Of a DNA stretch of 64,000 bases, positions 36,988-44,747 are shown in pieces (the stretch's first letter is position 1; the number at the start of each line of letters is the position of its first letter). Under the pieces are notes generated by a model. It did no database searches, had not been told where the DNA came from, and worked only from the letters and a program-made list of their open reading frames with translations. Source of the DNA: Caldifarciminota bacterium (GTDB taxonomy: Bacteria; Hydrothermota; Hydrothermia; UBA1063; CAJXJZ01); NCBI GenBank assembly GCA_026986775.1, contig JALSNX010000027.1:62001-126000 (forward strand). The letters run 5' to 3'. Both the position numbers and the translations under genes were made by a program.

Positions 36988-38090
36988 TGAAACAGAATAC
37001 GAAACAGGAACAGAGGAAAGAAAAAGTACTTTTAGTTTCCCTTATCAACGATTCTGCAAAGAGACATAAGGCTATTTACAGATTTGAAGAACTTGAAGGC
37101 CTTGTAAGGACTGCAGGTGGTGAGGTCTTTGAGAAGATACTCCAGATAAGGGAAAAAGTTGACCCATCATATTATATTGGAAAAGGAAAAGCCATTGAGA
37201 TTAAAAGCATTGTTGAAAGATTTCATGTTGATACGGTGCTTTTTGATACCGAACTCTCTCCGGCCCAGCAGAAAAATCTTGAAGACCTCATAGGTGCCAA
37301 AATTGTTGACAGGAATGTTCTCATAATGGATATTTTCGCTCTGCATGCCAGAACGAGGGAGGCAAAAATTCAGGTAGAACTTGCACAGTTAAAGTATAGA
37401 CTGCCCCGGCTTACTGGATTTGGGGTGGAGCTTTCAAGACTTGGAGGAGGTATTGGTACAAGAGGTCCTGGGGAAAAAAAACTTGAGGTGGAGAAACGAA
37501 GAATTAAGGAACGCATTCAACGCCTTGAAAAAGAGTTGAAATTCATTGAAAAAGTGAGGAAGGTTCAGTCTAAAAGAAGAAAAGAAGTATTCAAAATTGC
37601 TCTTGTTGGTTATACCAATGCAGGTAAGTCAACCCTTATGAATGCTCTTGCAAAAGAGGACCTTAAAGTGGAAGACTCATATTTTTCCACTTTAGATGCA
37701 ACAACGAGGAAGTTCTATATTGATGAAAATCTCAGAGTGGTAATCTCGGACACGGTGGGATTTATAGAGGACCTGCCACCGTATCTTGTAGCATCCTTTC
37801 GTTCAACCCTCAGCGTTGCCACTGATGCGGACCTTTTGATACATGTGGTGGACGTATCAAGGCCAGGAGTAGATGAGAGAATAAGAATAGTTAACGATAC
37901 TCTCAAAGAGATAGGGTGCGAAAGTAAAAGTAAAATAATTGTGTTCAATAAGATAGACCTCGTTCTTGAGGAAACCGTACTTCTAAGGTATAGGGATAGA
38001 TATGATGGCTCCATTCTCCTATCTGCGGAATCCAGAGAGGGGATTGATGAACTGAAAAACAGAATCAAGGAATATATTTTAAACAGGTAG
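36987..38090 (+). CDS. hflX: GTPase HflX
   Basis: HflX is a ribosome-associated GTPase that splits stalled ribosomes under heat stress. The N-terminal domain holds PSYYIGKGKAIEI and the glycine-rich linker (LSRLGGGIGTRGPGEKKLE); the G domain has G1 GYTNAGKST, G3 DTVGFIEDLP and G4 NKID. It has 367 aa, lacking the C-terminal extension of the E. coli form. ATG 36987 overlaps the lon stop by 1 nt. Its place with tig, clp and lon fits a stress-response role. Confidence 0.95.
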   Translation: MKQNTKQEQRKEKVLLVSLINDSAKRHKAIYRFEELEGLVRTAGGEVFEKILQIREKVDPSYYIGKGKAIEIKSIVERFHVDTVLFDTELSPAQQKNLEDLIGAKIVDRNVLIMDIFALHARTREAKIQVELAQLKYRLPRLTGFGVELSRLGGGIGTRGPGEKKLEVEKRRIKERIQRLEKELKFIEKVRKVQSKRRKEVFKIALVGYTNAGKSTLMNALAKEDLKVEDSYFSTLDATTRKFYIDENLRVVISDTVGFIEDLPPYLVASFRSTLSVATDADLLIHVVDVSRPGVDERIRIVNDTLKEIGCESKSKIIVFNKIDLVLEETVLLRYRDRYDGSILLSAESREGIDELKNRIKEYILNR

Positions 38091-38127
38091 GTTGTTGCAT
38101 TGTCTTTTAGTTGAATGTTTATTCCAT

Positions 38128-38156
38128 TTGCCATACCATTAACCTGTAATTAATAA
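38128..38156 (+). promoter_or_regulatory. Promoter of the GH16-like gene
   Basis: TTGCCA at 38128-38133, a 17 nt spacer and TAATAA at 38151-38156. A GAGGAGG site then precedes ATG 38173 by a few bases, so initiation should be Shine-Dalgarno-led. Confidence 0.45.
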
Positions 38157-38172
38157 CATAGAGGAGGCTGAA

Positions 38173-38889
38173 ATGTTCAAAACTGTAATACTGTCCATTC
38201 TTTTTGCTCAATCCCCTTTTCAAAATCAAATTGAATTTTCAGGAAGGAAGTGGGGAATATTTACCAACTATGACAAAATGAGTGAAAGCCAGTTTACAAA
38301 GGATGGAGTTTTTGTTGATTCTCTTGGATACCTGCATCTTAGAGCGTGGAGGGTTAAAACAGATTCAGGATACAGATACTTTGCTTCGGGAGTAATTTCC
38401 ACTGATAAGCACCTGTATGGTGTTTACAAGTTTGAAACATATGGCAATCTTAGTAGTTTTTTTAACACATGCTTTGCTCCCTTTTTGTATGACTGGGATA
38501 AAGGTGTATATGAGATTGACATAGAATACTCCAGATGGTCAAAAAAATCAAATAATCCCGGCAACTATAACATACATTACATGCCGTCGGGAAAACATTA
38601 CAAAAAACATTTTGATTTCTATCTTCCCGATAGCATGGTTGATGCATTCCATTATATTTATCTTTTTCCTGATTCCGTGGTTTTTAAAACAACCGTCATT
38701 GAGAATAAGAAGGAGAAAACCTGTGGTTACTGGGTAGTGAAGGACAAAAGGTTTATACCACATCGTCCTGTGTATATTGAAATATACCTCTGGTGGCCTT
38801 ATAGAAATAGAAAAGGAGAGGATACAGGTGATATAGTCTTAAAGAGTGTTGAATTTATACCCGTGACATCAGATAAGAATAAAAAATGA
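38173..38889 (+). CDS. Secreted GH16-like protein
   Basis: A signal peptide (MFKTVILSILFAQS) precedes a jelly-roll-like sequence. GVISTDKHLYGVYKFETYG and, at about residue 115, GVYEIDIEYSRW contain the EIDIE pattern that forms the nucleophile and acid/base of family 16 glycoside hydrolases. The body continues with NIHYMPSGKHYKKHFDF and a C-terminal strand set (HRPVYIEIYLWWPY). It probably binds or cuts beta-glucan-like polysaccharides outside the cell; activity is inferred from the motif only. Its end is 3 nt from the convergent rhodanese gene. Confidence 0.65.
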   Translation: MFKTVILSILFAQSPFQNQIEFSGRKWGIFTNYDKMSESQFTKDGVFVDSLGYLHLRAWRVKTDSGYRYFASGVISTDKHLYGVYKFETYGNLSSFFNTCFAPFLYDWDKGVYEIDIEYSRWSKKSNNPGNYNIHYMPSGKHYKKHFDFYLPDSMVDAFHYIYLFPDSVVFKTTVIENKKEKTCGYWVVKDKRFIPHRPVYIEIYLWWPYRNRKGEDTGDIVLKSVEFIPVTSDKNKK

Positions 38890-38892
38890 TGA

Positions 38893-39264
38893 TTACTCTT
38901 TAAGCACACTTTTAGGTGATATGGTGCCTGCCAGCTCGGAGGCAGTGGTGGAGAGCCAGAAAACCTCATAACCTTTCCAGAGTAGATATAAATAAGCCCA
39001 GGCTGCTCTTGTTCCGTGAGAGCAAAATGTTACCACTGTCTTATTCCGCGGGATTTCGTTGATTCTATCGGGGATTTCGTGTAGAGGGATGTTAAGTGTT
39101 GGGATACCTAAAGTTGAAAGGTCAAACTTCAACACACGTGTTTCCTCTTCATATCTTACGTCAAGCAGCACTGCATTTTTCATATTGAATAACTGAGACA
39201 CTGTAATTTTATGCTTACCGTTTCCGCAAAAATTCAGGTCAAGTTTTTCAAGAACATTGTCCAT
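38893..39264 (-). CDS. Rhodanese-like single-domain protein
   Basis: A single rhodanese domain of 123 aa with VLLDVRYEEE and the active-site loop TFCSHGTRAAW (the cysteine accepts sulfane sulfur). The loop has an acceptable length for a sulfurtransferase. ATG 39264 has AGGAGG upstream. It follows a TSUP transporter with a 13 nt gap, so it probably handles sulfur compounds carried by that transporter. Confidence 0.9.
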   Translation of the reverse strand: MDNVLEKLDLNFCGNGKHKITVSQLFNMKNAVLLDVRYEEETRVLKFDLSTLGIPTLNIPLHEIPDRINEIPRNKTVVTFCSHGTRAAWAYLYLLWKGYEVFWLSTTASELAGTISPKSVLKE

Positions 39265-39277
39265 CAATTACCTCCTG

Positions 39278-40042
39278 CTAAATTACTTTGTAAATAAGTT
39301 TTATTGCCATAAGCATCAAAATACCACCAAGTATCTTTTTCACCGCTTTGTGGTCAAGTTTTGAATGCATAAATTTCGTCCCGAGAACAGCACCTATTAC
39401 CCCACCAGACGATGCGGCTGTCAATATACTCCAGTCAACGCTGCCCATTGCCCAGTACGTGAGAAAGCCAGAAAAAGACGAAAAGGGAACAACGAATGCT
39501 GTTATTGTGGCAATTTTTTTTGGATGGTATTTTAAAGAGAGCATAAGAGGTGATATTATACCCCCGCCTCCAACGCCAAGCATTCCTGATAGTGTTCCTG
39601 CAATTGCACCAATCAGGGATAGTTTGAGATAGGGAGTATTGTTATCGTTTCGGTACATGTCTTCAGAATTTACCCTGTGAAAAAGAAACATAGTGCTGGA
39701 GAATAGAAGAAACATAATAAATAAAAGCAGAATAAGTCTTGACGTAATAAATCTTGATATATATGCCCCAAAAATTGCAAACAGGAATGAGAATGCGATT
39801 ATGGGGATACCCGTTTTGACAACAAGTTTTTTGTTTTTTAAATTATGGGCTGTGGCGCCAATGAGGCTTATCGTATTAAAGAATAGCCCCACGGGCCTGG
39901 CTGTTTCAACGGGAATGCCCAGAGAAATAAGGATAGGAATGAGAATTATAGCAGCCCCAACGCCTCCAAGTGCAAATATAAAGGATGATACTCCCGATAT
40001 CAGCATAATTATAGCAAGTGTCATAGGCTTATTATGATGCAC
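39278..40042 (-). CDS. TSUP (TauE/SafE) family membrane transporter
   Basis: About eight membrane helices with the family glycine motifs (FALGGVGAAIILIPIL near the start and GTLSGMLGVGGGGIISPLML in the middle) mark a sulfite/organosulfonate exporter-type transporter. Paired with a rhodanese downstream, it likely moves sulfur oxyanions or sulfane sulfur compounds. The start is uncertain: GTG 40042 has TACAAT (40057-40052) 9 nt upstream and would be leaderless; ATG 40024 and TTG 40066 are also in frame. None has a clear Shine-Dalgarno. Confidence 0.87.
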   Translation of the reverse strand: MHHNKPMTLAIIMLISGVSSFIFALGGVGAAIILIPILISLGIPVETARPVGLFFNTISLIGATAHNLKNKKLVVKTGIPIIAFSFLFAIFGAYISRFITSRLILLLFIMFLLFSSTMFLFHRVNSEDMYRNDNNTPYLKLSLIGAIAGTLSGMLGVGGGGIISPLMLSLKYHPKKIATITAFVVPFSSFSGFLTYWAMGSVDWSILTAASSGGVIGAVLGTKFMHSKLDHKAVKKILGGILMLMAIKLIYKVI

Positions 40043-40127
40043 TCTGGATGTATTGTAAAATTGCAAATGTTTTCATGAATATAGGAATAGTGTTGTGGAA
40101 ACTTATTTTTAGAAGAATAGACCTATC

Positions 40128-40156
40128 TTGACAAAATAGGATTAACGCAATATAAT
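40128..40156 (+). promoter_or_regulatory. Perfect-consensus sigma-70-type promoter
   Basis: TTGACA at 40128-40133, 17 nt, TATAAT at 40151-40156: the full consensus, the strongest match I see in the window. It is followed by a short leader with AAAGGGGGA before ATG 40183. Confidence 0.75.
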
Positions 40157-40182
40157 AGAATTATAGGAAAAGGGGGATAGGG

Positions 40183-41622
40183 ATGAAGATATTGAGGATA
40201 ATGGCCATATTTTTCCTGATGCATGGTTTATTAATGTCCTATGAATTCATAGGTGAGTATTTAAGTGGGCACAATGCAGTTGGATGGAGTGTAGCAGAGG
40301 ATGATGAGGACGGGTATTATGTAATTTTAACAGGAGAGTGTTTAGATTATGGAGATTATTATTGTGATTCATATAATTACGGCATATTGAGGGTAGGCAA
40401 ATATGGAGAGGAGATAGATTATCGTGTGATATATCATTATGAGTATACGAGGGGTAAAGGAAAAGAGAGGCAAAAGAGGAACAGAGGTTCAAGGAAGTTG
40501 AGGGGTATATGGAAGGACAGGAGTGAGGATGGAGGAGGTAAGATATGGCGATTAAGAGATGGCAGGTATGCAGTGGTAGTGGATGACATATACTATTCAG
40601 ACGATTTTGGGTATTATGGATATCCACATGTAATGTTATTAGACCGTGATTTAAATATAATCTGGTCAAAGGACATATATGCAGACATAGATGCGTCAAC
40701 GGAACCTGGTGGAATAAAGGAGACTTCAGATGGGGATTTAATAATGTATTATACGAGTTATCCCTATTGTACGGAGGGAGTAACGATAAAGATGAGAGTG
40801 GAAGATGGTGTTGAGGATTGGCGGATAAATGGGAGCAATGACATAGAGGAGGTAGGAGGTGGTTATATAAGGTGCAGGATGAGTCATATAGGGTTAATAG
40901 ATAGTAATGGAGACAGTATATGGGAGAAGGTTTATGAGACAGAGAGTGGGAATGACCCATACAGGACACTGGTGTTAGCAAGTATAGAGAGAGGCATAGG
41001 CGGTGGATATATAGCAGCAGGAAGATATGAGATGAATCCAGACACTTTCATCGGTTATATAGTGAAGGTAGATGACAGCGGGAGAGTTGAGTGGCAGAGA
41101 GAGTACTTCGGGTGGTTACATGTAAACGGCATATTCAGAGATGGAGACGGTTATGTGGTGGGATGGAGGCCACTTGGAACAGCAGCGAGGATTACCAGGA
41201 TAGATAGTACAGGTAATATTGTATGGGACAGGACTTATTTGGATGACGTATGGACATATTACATGTATGAGATAAAACCAACATCAGATGGCGGATATAT
41301 AATGGTTGGTAAATCCAAATTTAAGCAAGATTTGAGTATAGAGAGAGTATCAGTAATCAAGACCGACAGTATGGGGCTGGTAGATGGAGTGGATTGGGAG
41401 ACAGACACGCCGAAGGTAGAGATGCCAGAAAGAGGCATGGATTACGTGGTAAGGAGTTTATATGAATTAAGAGACCTTATCTTCAGAGACAGGTTAATAA
41501 AGATATACACAGTGACAGGGCAAGAAATAAGAAGCAGAGATTTAAGCGAATTAAACAGAGGCATGTATTTATATCGGAGGTCAGGTGGAAAGGAAGGAAA
41601 GTTACTGATAATAAGAAAATAA
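40183..41622 (+). CDS. Secreted beta-repeat protein with C-terminal sorting tail
   Basis: The signal peptide (MKILRIMAIFFLMHGLLMS) is followed by about seven related repeats of roughly 45 aa with a GGYIxxG start and a DSxGxxxW end (for example GGGYIAAGRYEMNPDTFIG, VKVDDSGRVEWQREYFG, DGGYIMVGKSKF), a propeller-like pattern. The C-terminus (IKIYTVTGQEIRSRDLSEL, then GMYLYRRSG and KLLIIRK) resembles type IX sorting tails. Codon use is unusually rich in AGA/AGG and ATA. A perfect promoter drives it alone, so it may be an abundant surface protein. A hairpin follows the stop. Confidence 0.8.
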   Translation: MKILRIMAIFFLMHGLLMSYEFIGEYLSGHNAVGWSVAEDDEDGYYVILTGECLDYGDYYCDSYNYGILRVGKYGEEIDYRVIYHYEYTRGKGKERQKRNRGSRKLRGIWKDRSEDGGGKIWRLRDGRYAVVVDDIYYSDDFGYYGYPHVMLLDRDLNIIWSKDIYADIDASTEPGGIKETSDGDLIMYYTSYPYCTEGVTIKMRVEDGVEDWRINGSNDIEEVGGGYIRCRMSHIGLIDSNGDSIWEKVYETESGNDPYRTLVLASIERGIGGGYIAAGRYEMNPDTFIGYIVKVDDSGRVEWQREYFGWLHVNGIFRDGDGYVVGWRPLGTAARITRIDSTGNIVWDRTYLDDVWTYYMYEIKPTSDGGYIMVGKSKFKQDLSIERVSVIKTDSMGLVDGVDWETDTPKVEMPERGMDYVVRSLYELRDLIFRDRLIKIYTVTGQEIRSRDLSELNRGMYLYRRSGGKEGKLLIIRK

Positions 41623-41626
41623 GATA

Positions 41627-41669
41627 AAAGACACAGCATAAAAAGGAGGTGCAGTATGCTGTGGTCTTT
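41627..41669 (+). terminator. Hairpin after the beta-repeat gene, possible terminator
   Basis: AAAGACACAGCAT (41627-41639) pairs with ATGCTGTGGTCTTT (41656-41669) with one bulged base, giving about 13 pairs. The 16-nt loop holds AAAAAGGAGGTG, an ideal Shine-Dalgarno, and an ATG at 41656 opens a five-codon frame (ending TAA). The stretch after the stem is TA-rich but not a clean T tract, so termination is plausible, not certain. Confidence 0.45.
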
Positions 41670-41791
41670 GTAATATAATCCATCTTTTGTGATTATCCAT
41701 ATATTTTCTTTCCATTCTGATACTTTTCATCTCTCTTTTTTAAGAAACTCGCCTTTCTTCAGTAAGATTATTTTTGAGGAATAGCGAAAAA

Positions 41792-41820
41792 TTGCCAAAA
41801 CGGAGGGTTTGCTTTAAAAT
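41792..41820 (+). promoter_or_regulatory. Promoter of tRNA-Val
   Basis: TTGCCA at 41792-41797, 17 nt, TAAAAT at 41815-41820. The mature tRNA would begin 8 nt after the -10, so the transcript may start at or within two bases of the mature 5' end. Confidence 0.6.
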
Positions 41821-41828
41821 ATAAGAAC

Positions 41829-41902
<74 letters not shown>

Positions 41903-41939
41903 CTTTATTTATATTTAATCCCCAAAGGAGGAATATACT

Positions 41940-42074
41940 ATGAAGAGAACTTATCAGCCCTCAAGAATCAAGAGAAAGAGGAGACATGGCTTTCGTGCGA
42001 GGATGAGAACTAAGGGTGGTAGAAGGGTCATTCAGAGGAGAAGGGCAAAAGGCAGAAAGAGACTCACCGCTTGA
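41940..42074 (+). CDS. rpmH: 50S ribosomal protein L34
   Basis: A 44-residue protein beginning [20 protein letters not shown] and ending [12 protein letters not shown], the usual highly basic L34. AAAGGAGG lies 8 nt upstream of the ATG. It is followed by rnpA with a TTGA overlap, the standard rpmH-rnpA order; the commonly linked dnaA is not upstream, where tRNA-Val is found instead. Confidence 0.98.
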   Translation: MKRTYQPSRIKRKRRHGFRARMRTKGGRRVIQRRRAKGRKRLTA

Positions 42075-42385
42075 GGCTTAAAACCTTGAGTTCTCTTGAG
42101 ATAAAGAGGCTGTTCAGGGATGGAAAAAATATAAGAGGCGTGTATATAGCTGTCCGGTACATGGCTACCGGAGAAAAGAAGGTAGGTGTAGGGGCATCTG
42201 GAAAAATTAAATCAAAGCCCCTTAGAAATAGAATTAGAAGGAGATTAAGAGAGCTTTTTAGATTAAACTGGGACATTTTGCCTGACTACCACATTTTTAT
42301 GGTCGGGCGGAGTTCTGCAGCGGAGGTAGAATGGGAAAAACTGAAAAAAGACTTCTTAAAACTGGTGCAAAACATGAAAAATTAG
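42071..42385 (+). CDS. rnpA: Ribonuclease P protein component
   Basis: RnpA is the protein subunit of RNase P, which matures tRNA 5' ends. The signature [13 protein letters not shown] (RNR motif) is near residue 51, with the N-terminal [17 protein letters not shown]. It has 104 aa. TTG 42071 overlaps the rpmH stop by 4 nt; no ATG fits the conserved N-terminus. It overlaps yidD by 55 nt. Confidence 0.95.
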   Translation: MRLKTLSSLEIKRLFRDGKNIRGVYIAVRYMATGEKKVGVGASGKIKSKPLRNRIRRRLRELFRLNWDILPDYHIFMVGRSSAAEVEWEKLKKDFLKLVQNMKN

Positions 42386-42594
42386 TAGTAAAGGGCCTTG
42401 TAAGTGGCATAGTATTTTATCAGAAAGCAATATCCCCTTATTTACCTCATAGTTGCAGATATTACCCAACTTGTTCAGAGTATTCTAAAGAGGCTATTTT
42501 GAAATATGGACCTTTTAAAGGTGTGTTAAAATCAATCTGGAGAATTTTAAGATGTAATCCTTTTTCAAAGGGAGGATATGATCCTGTGAGGTGA
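42331..42594 (+). CDS. yidD: Membrane protein insertion efficiency factor YidD
   Basis: An 87 aa protein with the YidD signature [25 protein letters not shown], three to four conserved cysteines ([24 protein letters not shown]) and an amphipathic helix. It helps YidC insert proteins at the inner membrane. ATG 42331 lies 55 nt inside rnpA; no later in-frame start exists before the conserved block. It is 3 nt before yidC. Confidence 0.95.
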   Translation: MGKTEKRLLKTGAKHEKLVVKGLVSGIVFYQKAISPYLPHSCRYYPTCSEYSKEAILKYGPFKGVLKSIWRILRCNPFSKGGYDPVR

Positions 42595-42597
42595 GAG

Positions 42598-44127
42598 ATG
42601 GAGGAAAATAGAAACTTTACAAAGAACCTGTTTATCAGTTTTTTCATTGTGTTTGTGTTCATGATATTCTGGCAGATGTATGTTGGAAAAAATGTTCAGA
42701 AACAGAATGGCCCTGAAAAATCTCAATCTTCTGATACTACTCATGTTCAGGCATCTCATTCACAAAAGGGCATTCCCTCTCTTGCCGGTGGAACGGATAC
42801 AATCAGTGTAACGGATACCCTGTGGGATGCTGAACTTGTAAGATTGAACAGCAAAAACCTTGATATAAGACTTGCAAAACTGGGGACTTTTTATGATGTG
42901 TACTTGAAAGAGTATAATACACATCTTTTTGATACCACCTTTGCACGGTATTTCTTCACAGGCTACAGGCCTTTTGGTTATGAAGATTCACTGGTAGAGT
43001 TAACACCGGGAAAAACGATTATCCTTTATAGCCGTGATTCTGTTGAAGTTAAAAGCTTTACATTCAATCCTGATAGTTACATTGTTGACTTTTCATTTGT
43101 AAGGAAAGATGGTAAACCTGCTTATGTTGAGTTTTATGGTGACCTTTATCTCAATCCATTAAATCTGAAAGAGGAAAAGAGAATATACTCTTTTGTCCTC
43201 AAGACCAAAAAAGATTATAAAAAATATCAGATCGCAAAACTGCTCAAAAAGCCGCAGGACGTTGAAATACCCCTTAAAAATGTGGAGTTTATAGGGCTTA
43301 AAAATAAGTATTTCATGTTTGTTGTTGTAAATAAAAATAAAGAAAGTGGTAAACTCAGGTTTGGAATAAAGGCTGGTAAACCTTATTTCAGAATAGAGTC
43401 TCAGAGTGATACACTAAGGTTGCTGGCATATAGTGGCCCCATTGAATATTTCCTGCTCAAGAAAATAGGATACGGTCTTTTCGCAAACTATGATTTTGGT
43501 GGTGCCATTATTGCGCCATTTTCCATGGCGATACTCTATATTCTCAAGTTCCTGCATAACTTTATTCCCAACTGGGGATGGGCTATTGTGGTTTTTGCCC
43601 TGCTTATGAAAATTGTATTCTTTCCCCTTACCTATAAAGGTCTGGCTTCAATGAGAAAGATGCAGAAACTCAAGCCCGAGATTGATAAACTTCAGAAGAT
43701 ATACAAGAATGACCCGCAGAAATTACAGAAAGAGATGATGGAACTTTATAAAAAACACAATGTGAACCCATTTTCAGGATGTCTTACCCTTGTCGTTCAG
43801 CTGCCAATATTCTGGGCACTTTACAGGATTTTAAGAATGACCATAGAACTTCGTGGTGCAGAGTTTATTTTATGGATAAAAGACCTGTCTGTTAAAGACC
43901 CATACTACATACTTCCCATTCTGATGGGAATAACAAGCATAATTCAGTCAAAGTTGCAACAGACAGGCGCCCAGGACAGTCAGACAAAGATGTTTACCTA
44001 TTTTATGCCCATTTTCCTTGTGATTATATTTATTTCAATGCCTTCAGGCATTGTTCTTTACTGGTTTACGTATAATTTGTTTAGTGTTTTTGAAACACTG
44101 TTAATCAAGAGACTGGAGGTGTCATAA
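42598..44127 (+). CDS. yidC: Membrane protein insertase YidC
   Basis: YidC inserts and folds inner-membrane proteins. An N-terminal membrane anchor (residues about 10-28), a large periplasmic beta domain (about 40-290) and the C-terminal five-helix insertase domain (from FAPFSMAILYILKFLHNFI, with RKMQKLKPEIDKLQKIYKNDP and NPFSGCLTLVVQLPIFWALYRIL) are visible, the Gram-negative layout. Length 509 aa. GTGAGAG lies before the ATG. It overlaps jag by 1 nt. Confidence 0.97.
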   Translation: MEENRNFTKNLFISFFIVFVFMIFWQMYVGKNVQKQNGPEKSQSSDTTHVQASHSQKGIPSLAGGTDTISVTDTLWDAELVRLNSKNLDIRLAKLGTFYDVYLKEYNTHLFDTTFARYFFTGYRPFGYEDSLVELTPGKTIILYSRDSVEVKSFTFNPDSYIVDFSFVRKDGKPAYVEFYGDLYLNPLNLKEEKRIYSFVLKTKKDYKKYQIAKLLKKPQDVEIPLKNVEFIGLKNKYFMFVVVNKNKESGKLRFGIKAGKPYFRIESQSDTLRLLAYSGPIEYFLLKKIGYGLFANYDFGGAIIAPFSMAILYILKFLHNFIPNWGWAIVVFALLMKIVFFPLTYKGLASMRKMQKLKPEIDKLQKIYKNDPQKLQKEMMELYKKHNVNPFSGCLTLVVQLPIFWALYRILRMTIELRGAEFILWIKDLSVKDPYYILPILMGITSIIQSKLQQTGAQDSQTKMFTYFMPIFLVIIFISMPSGIVLYWFTYNLFSVFETLLIKRLEVS

Positions 44128-44738
44128 TGGAGGAAGTTCGCAGATTCTACGATGCAGAAGGTAAAACAGTGGAAGAAGCAGTAAAAAAGGCGCAGGAGGC
44201 CCTGGACATGGTGGGAAGGCCCCTACGATATGTGATTATGTCTGATGGAAAGGGGAACCGCCCGGCCATGATAAGGGTCTTTTTAAATCTTGAAGAGGTT
44301 GAGTTGATTGAAAGCCTTATAAACGAGTTTTTTGAAAAACTGGGCGTAAAACCACAGATACATATGATTCCAAGACAGAAAAGATACTATGTCAACATAG
44401 TTACCAAGAAATATGATTCGGTCCTGATAGGCCGAAATGGTGAGACCCTTAAAGAACTTGATTATCTTCTCAGCATACTTGTCAGAAGAAAGAAGCCAGA
44501 TCTTCACCTTACTGTTGATGTGAATGGTTACAGAGAGAGGAGAAAAAGATTCCTCATAAACAAAACCCTTGCAATTGCGAAGCAGGTTAAAGAGACCGGT
44601 AGAGAAATGAGCCTTGATCCTCTTACTGAGCAAGAACTGAGGATAGTTAAGGATGCCCTCAAAAAGGAAAAGGGTGTTATATTAAGGGCAGTGGGCAAAG
44701 AACCCAATATTACTTACGTGATTGCTCCAAGAAACTGA
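44127..44738 (+). CDS. jag: Jag/KhpB-like RNA-binding protein with degenerate R3H domain
   Basis: The protein has the Jag N-domain (EGKTVEEAVKKAQEALDM), a KH domain (LIGRNGETLKELDYLLSILV, near residue 93) and a C-terminal R3H region. Jag binds RNA and acts near YidC in cell-wall and envelope biology. The R3H core that normally reads ERRxxH is here QELRIVKD, so both the arginine and histidine of the R-x3-H motif are missing. 203 aa, in the conserved yidC-jag-mnmE order. Confidence 0.92.
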   Translation: MEEVRRFYDAEGKTVEEAVKKAQEALDMVGRPLRYVIMSDGKGNRPAMIRVFLNLEEVELIESLINEFFEKLGVKPQIHMIPRQKRYYVNIVTKKYDSVLIGRNGETLKELDYLLSILVRRKKPDLHLTVDVNGYRERRKRFLINKTLAIAKQVKETGREMSLDPLTEQELRIVKDALKKEKGVILRAVGKEPNITYVIAPRN

Positions 44739-44747
44739 ATGTGAGAT

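Noticed and set aside
40247-40981. 244-codon minus-strand open frame opposite the beta-repeat gene
   Set aside because: The His/Leu/Ser-rich composition follows from purine-rich codons on the plus strand; no ribosome site.
41623-41828. Possible chromosome origin near rpmH-rnpA
   Set aside because: Only one imperfect DnaA-box-like word (TTATCCATA) occurs and dnaA is not adjacent; no AT-rich unwinding repeats.
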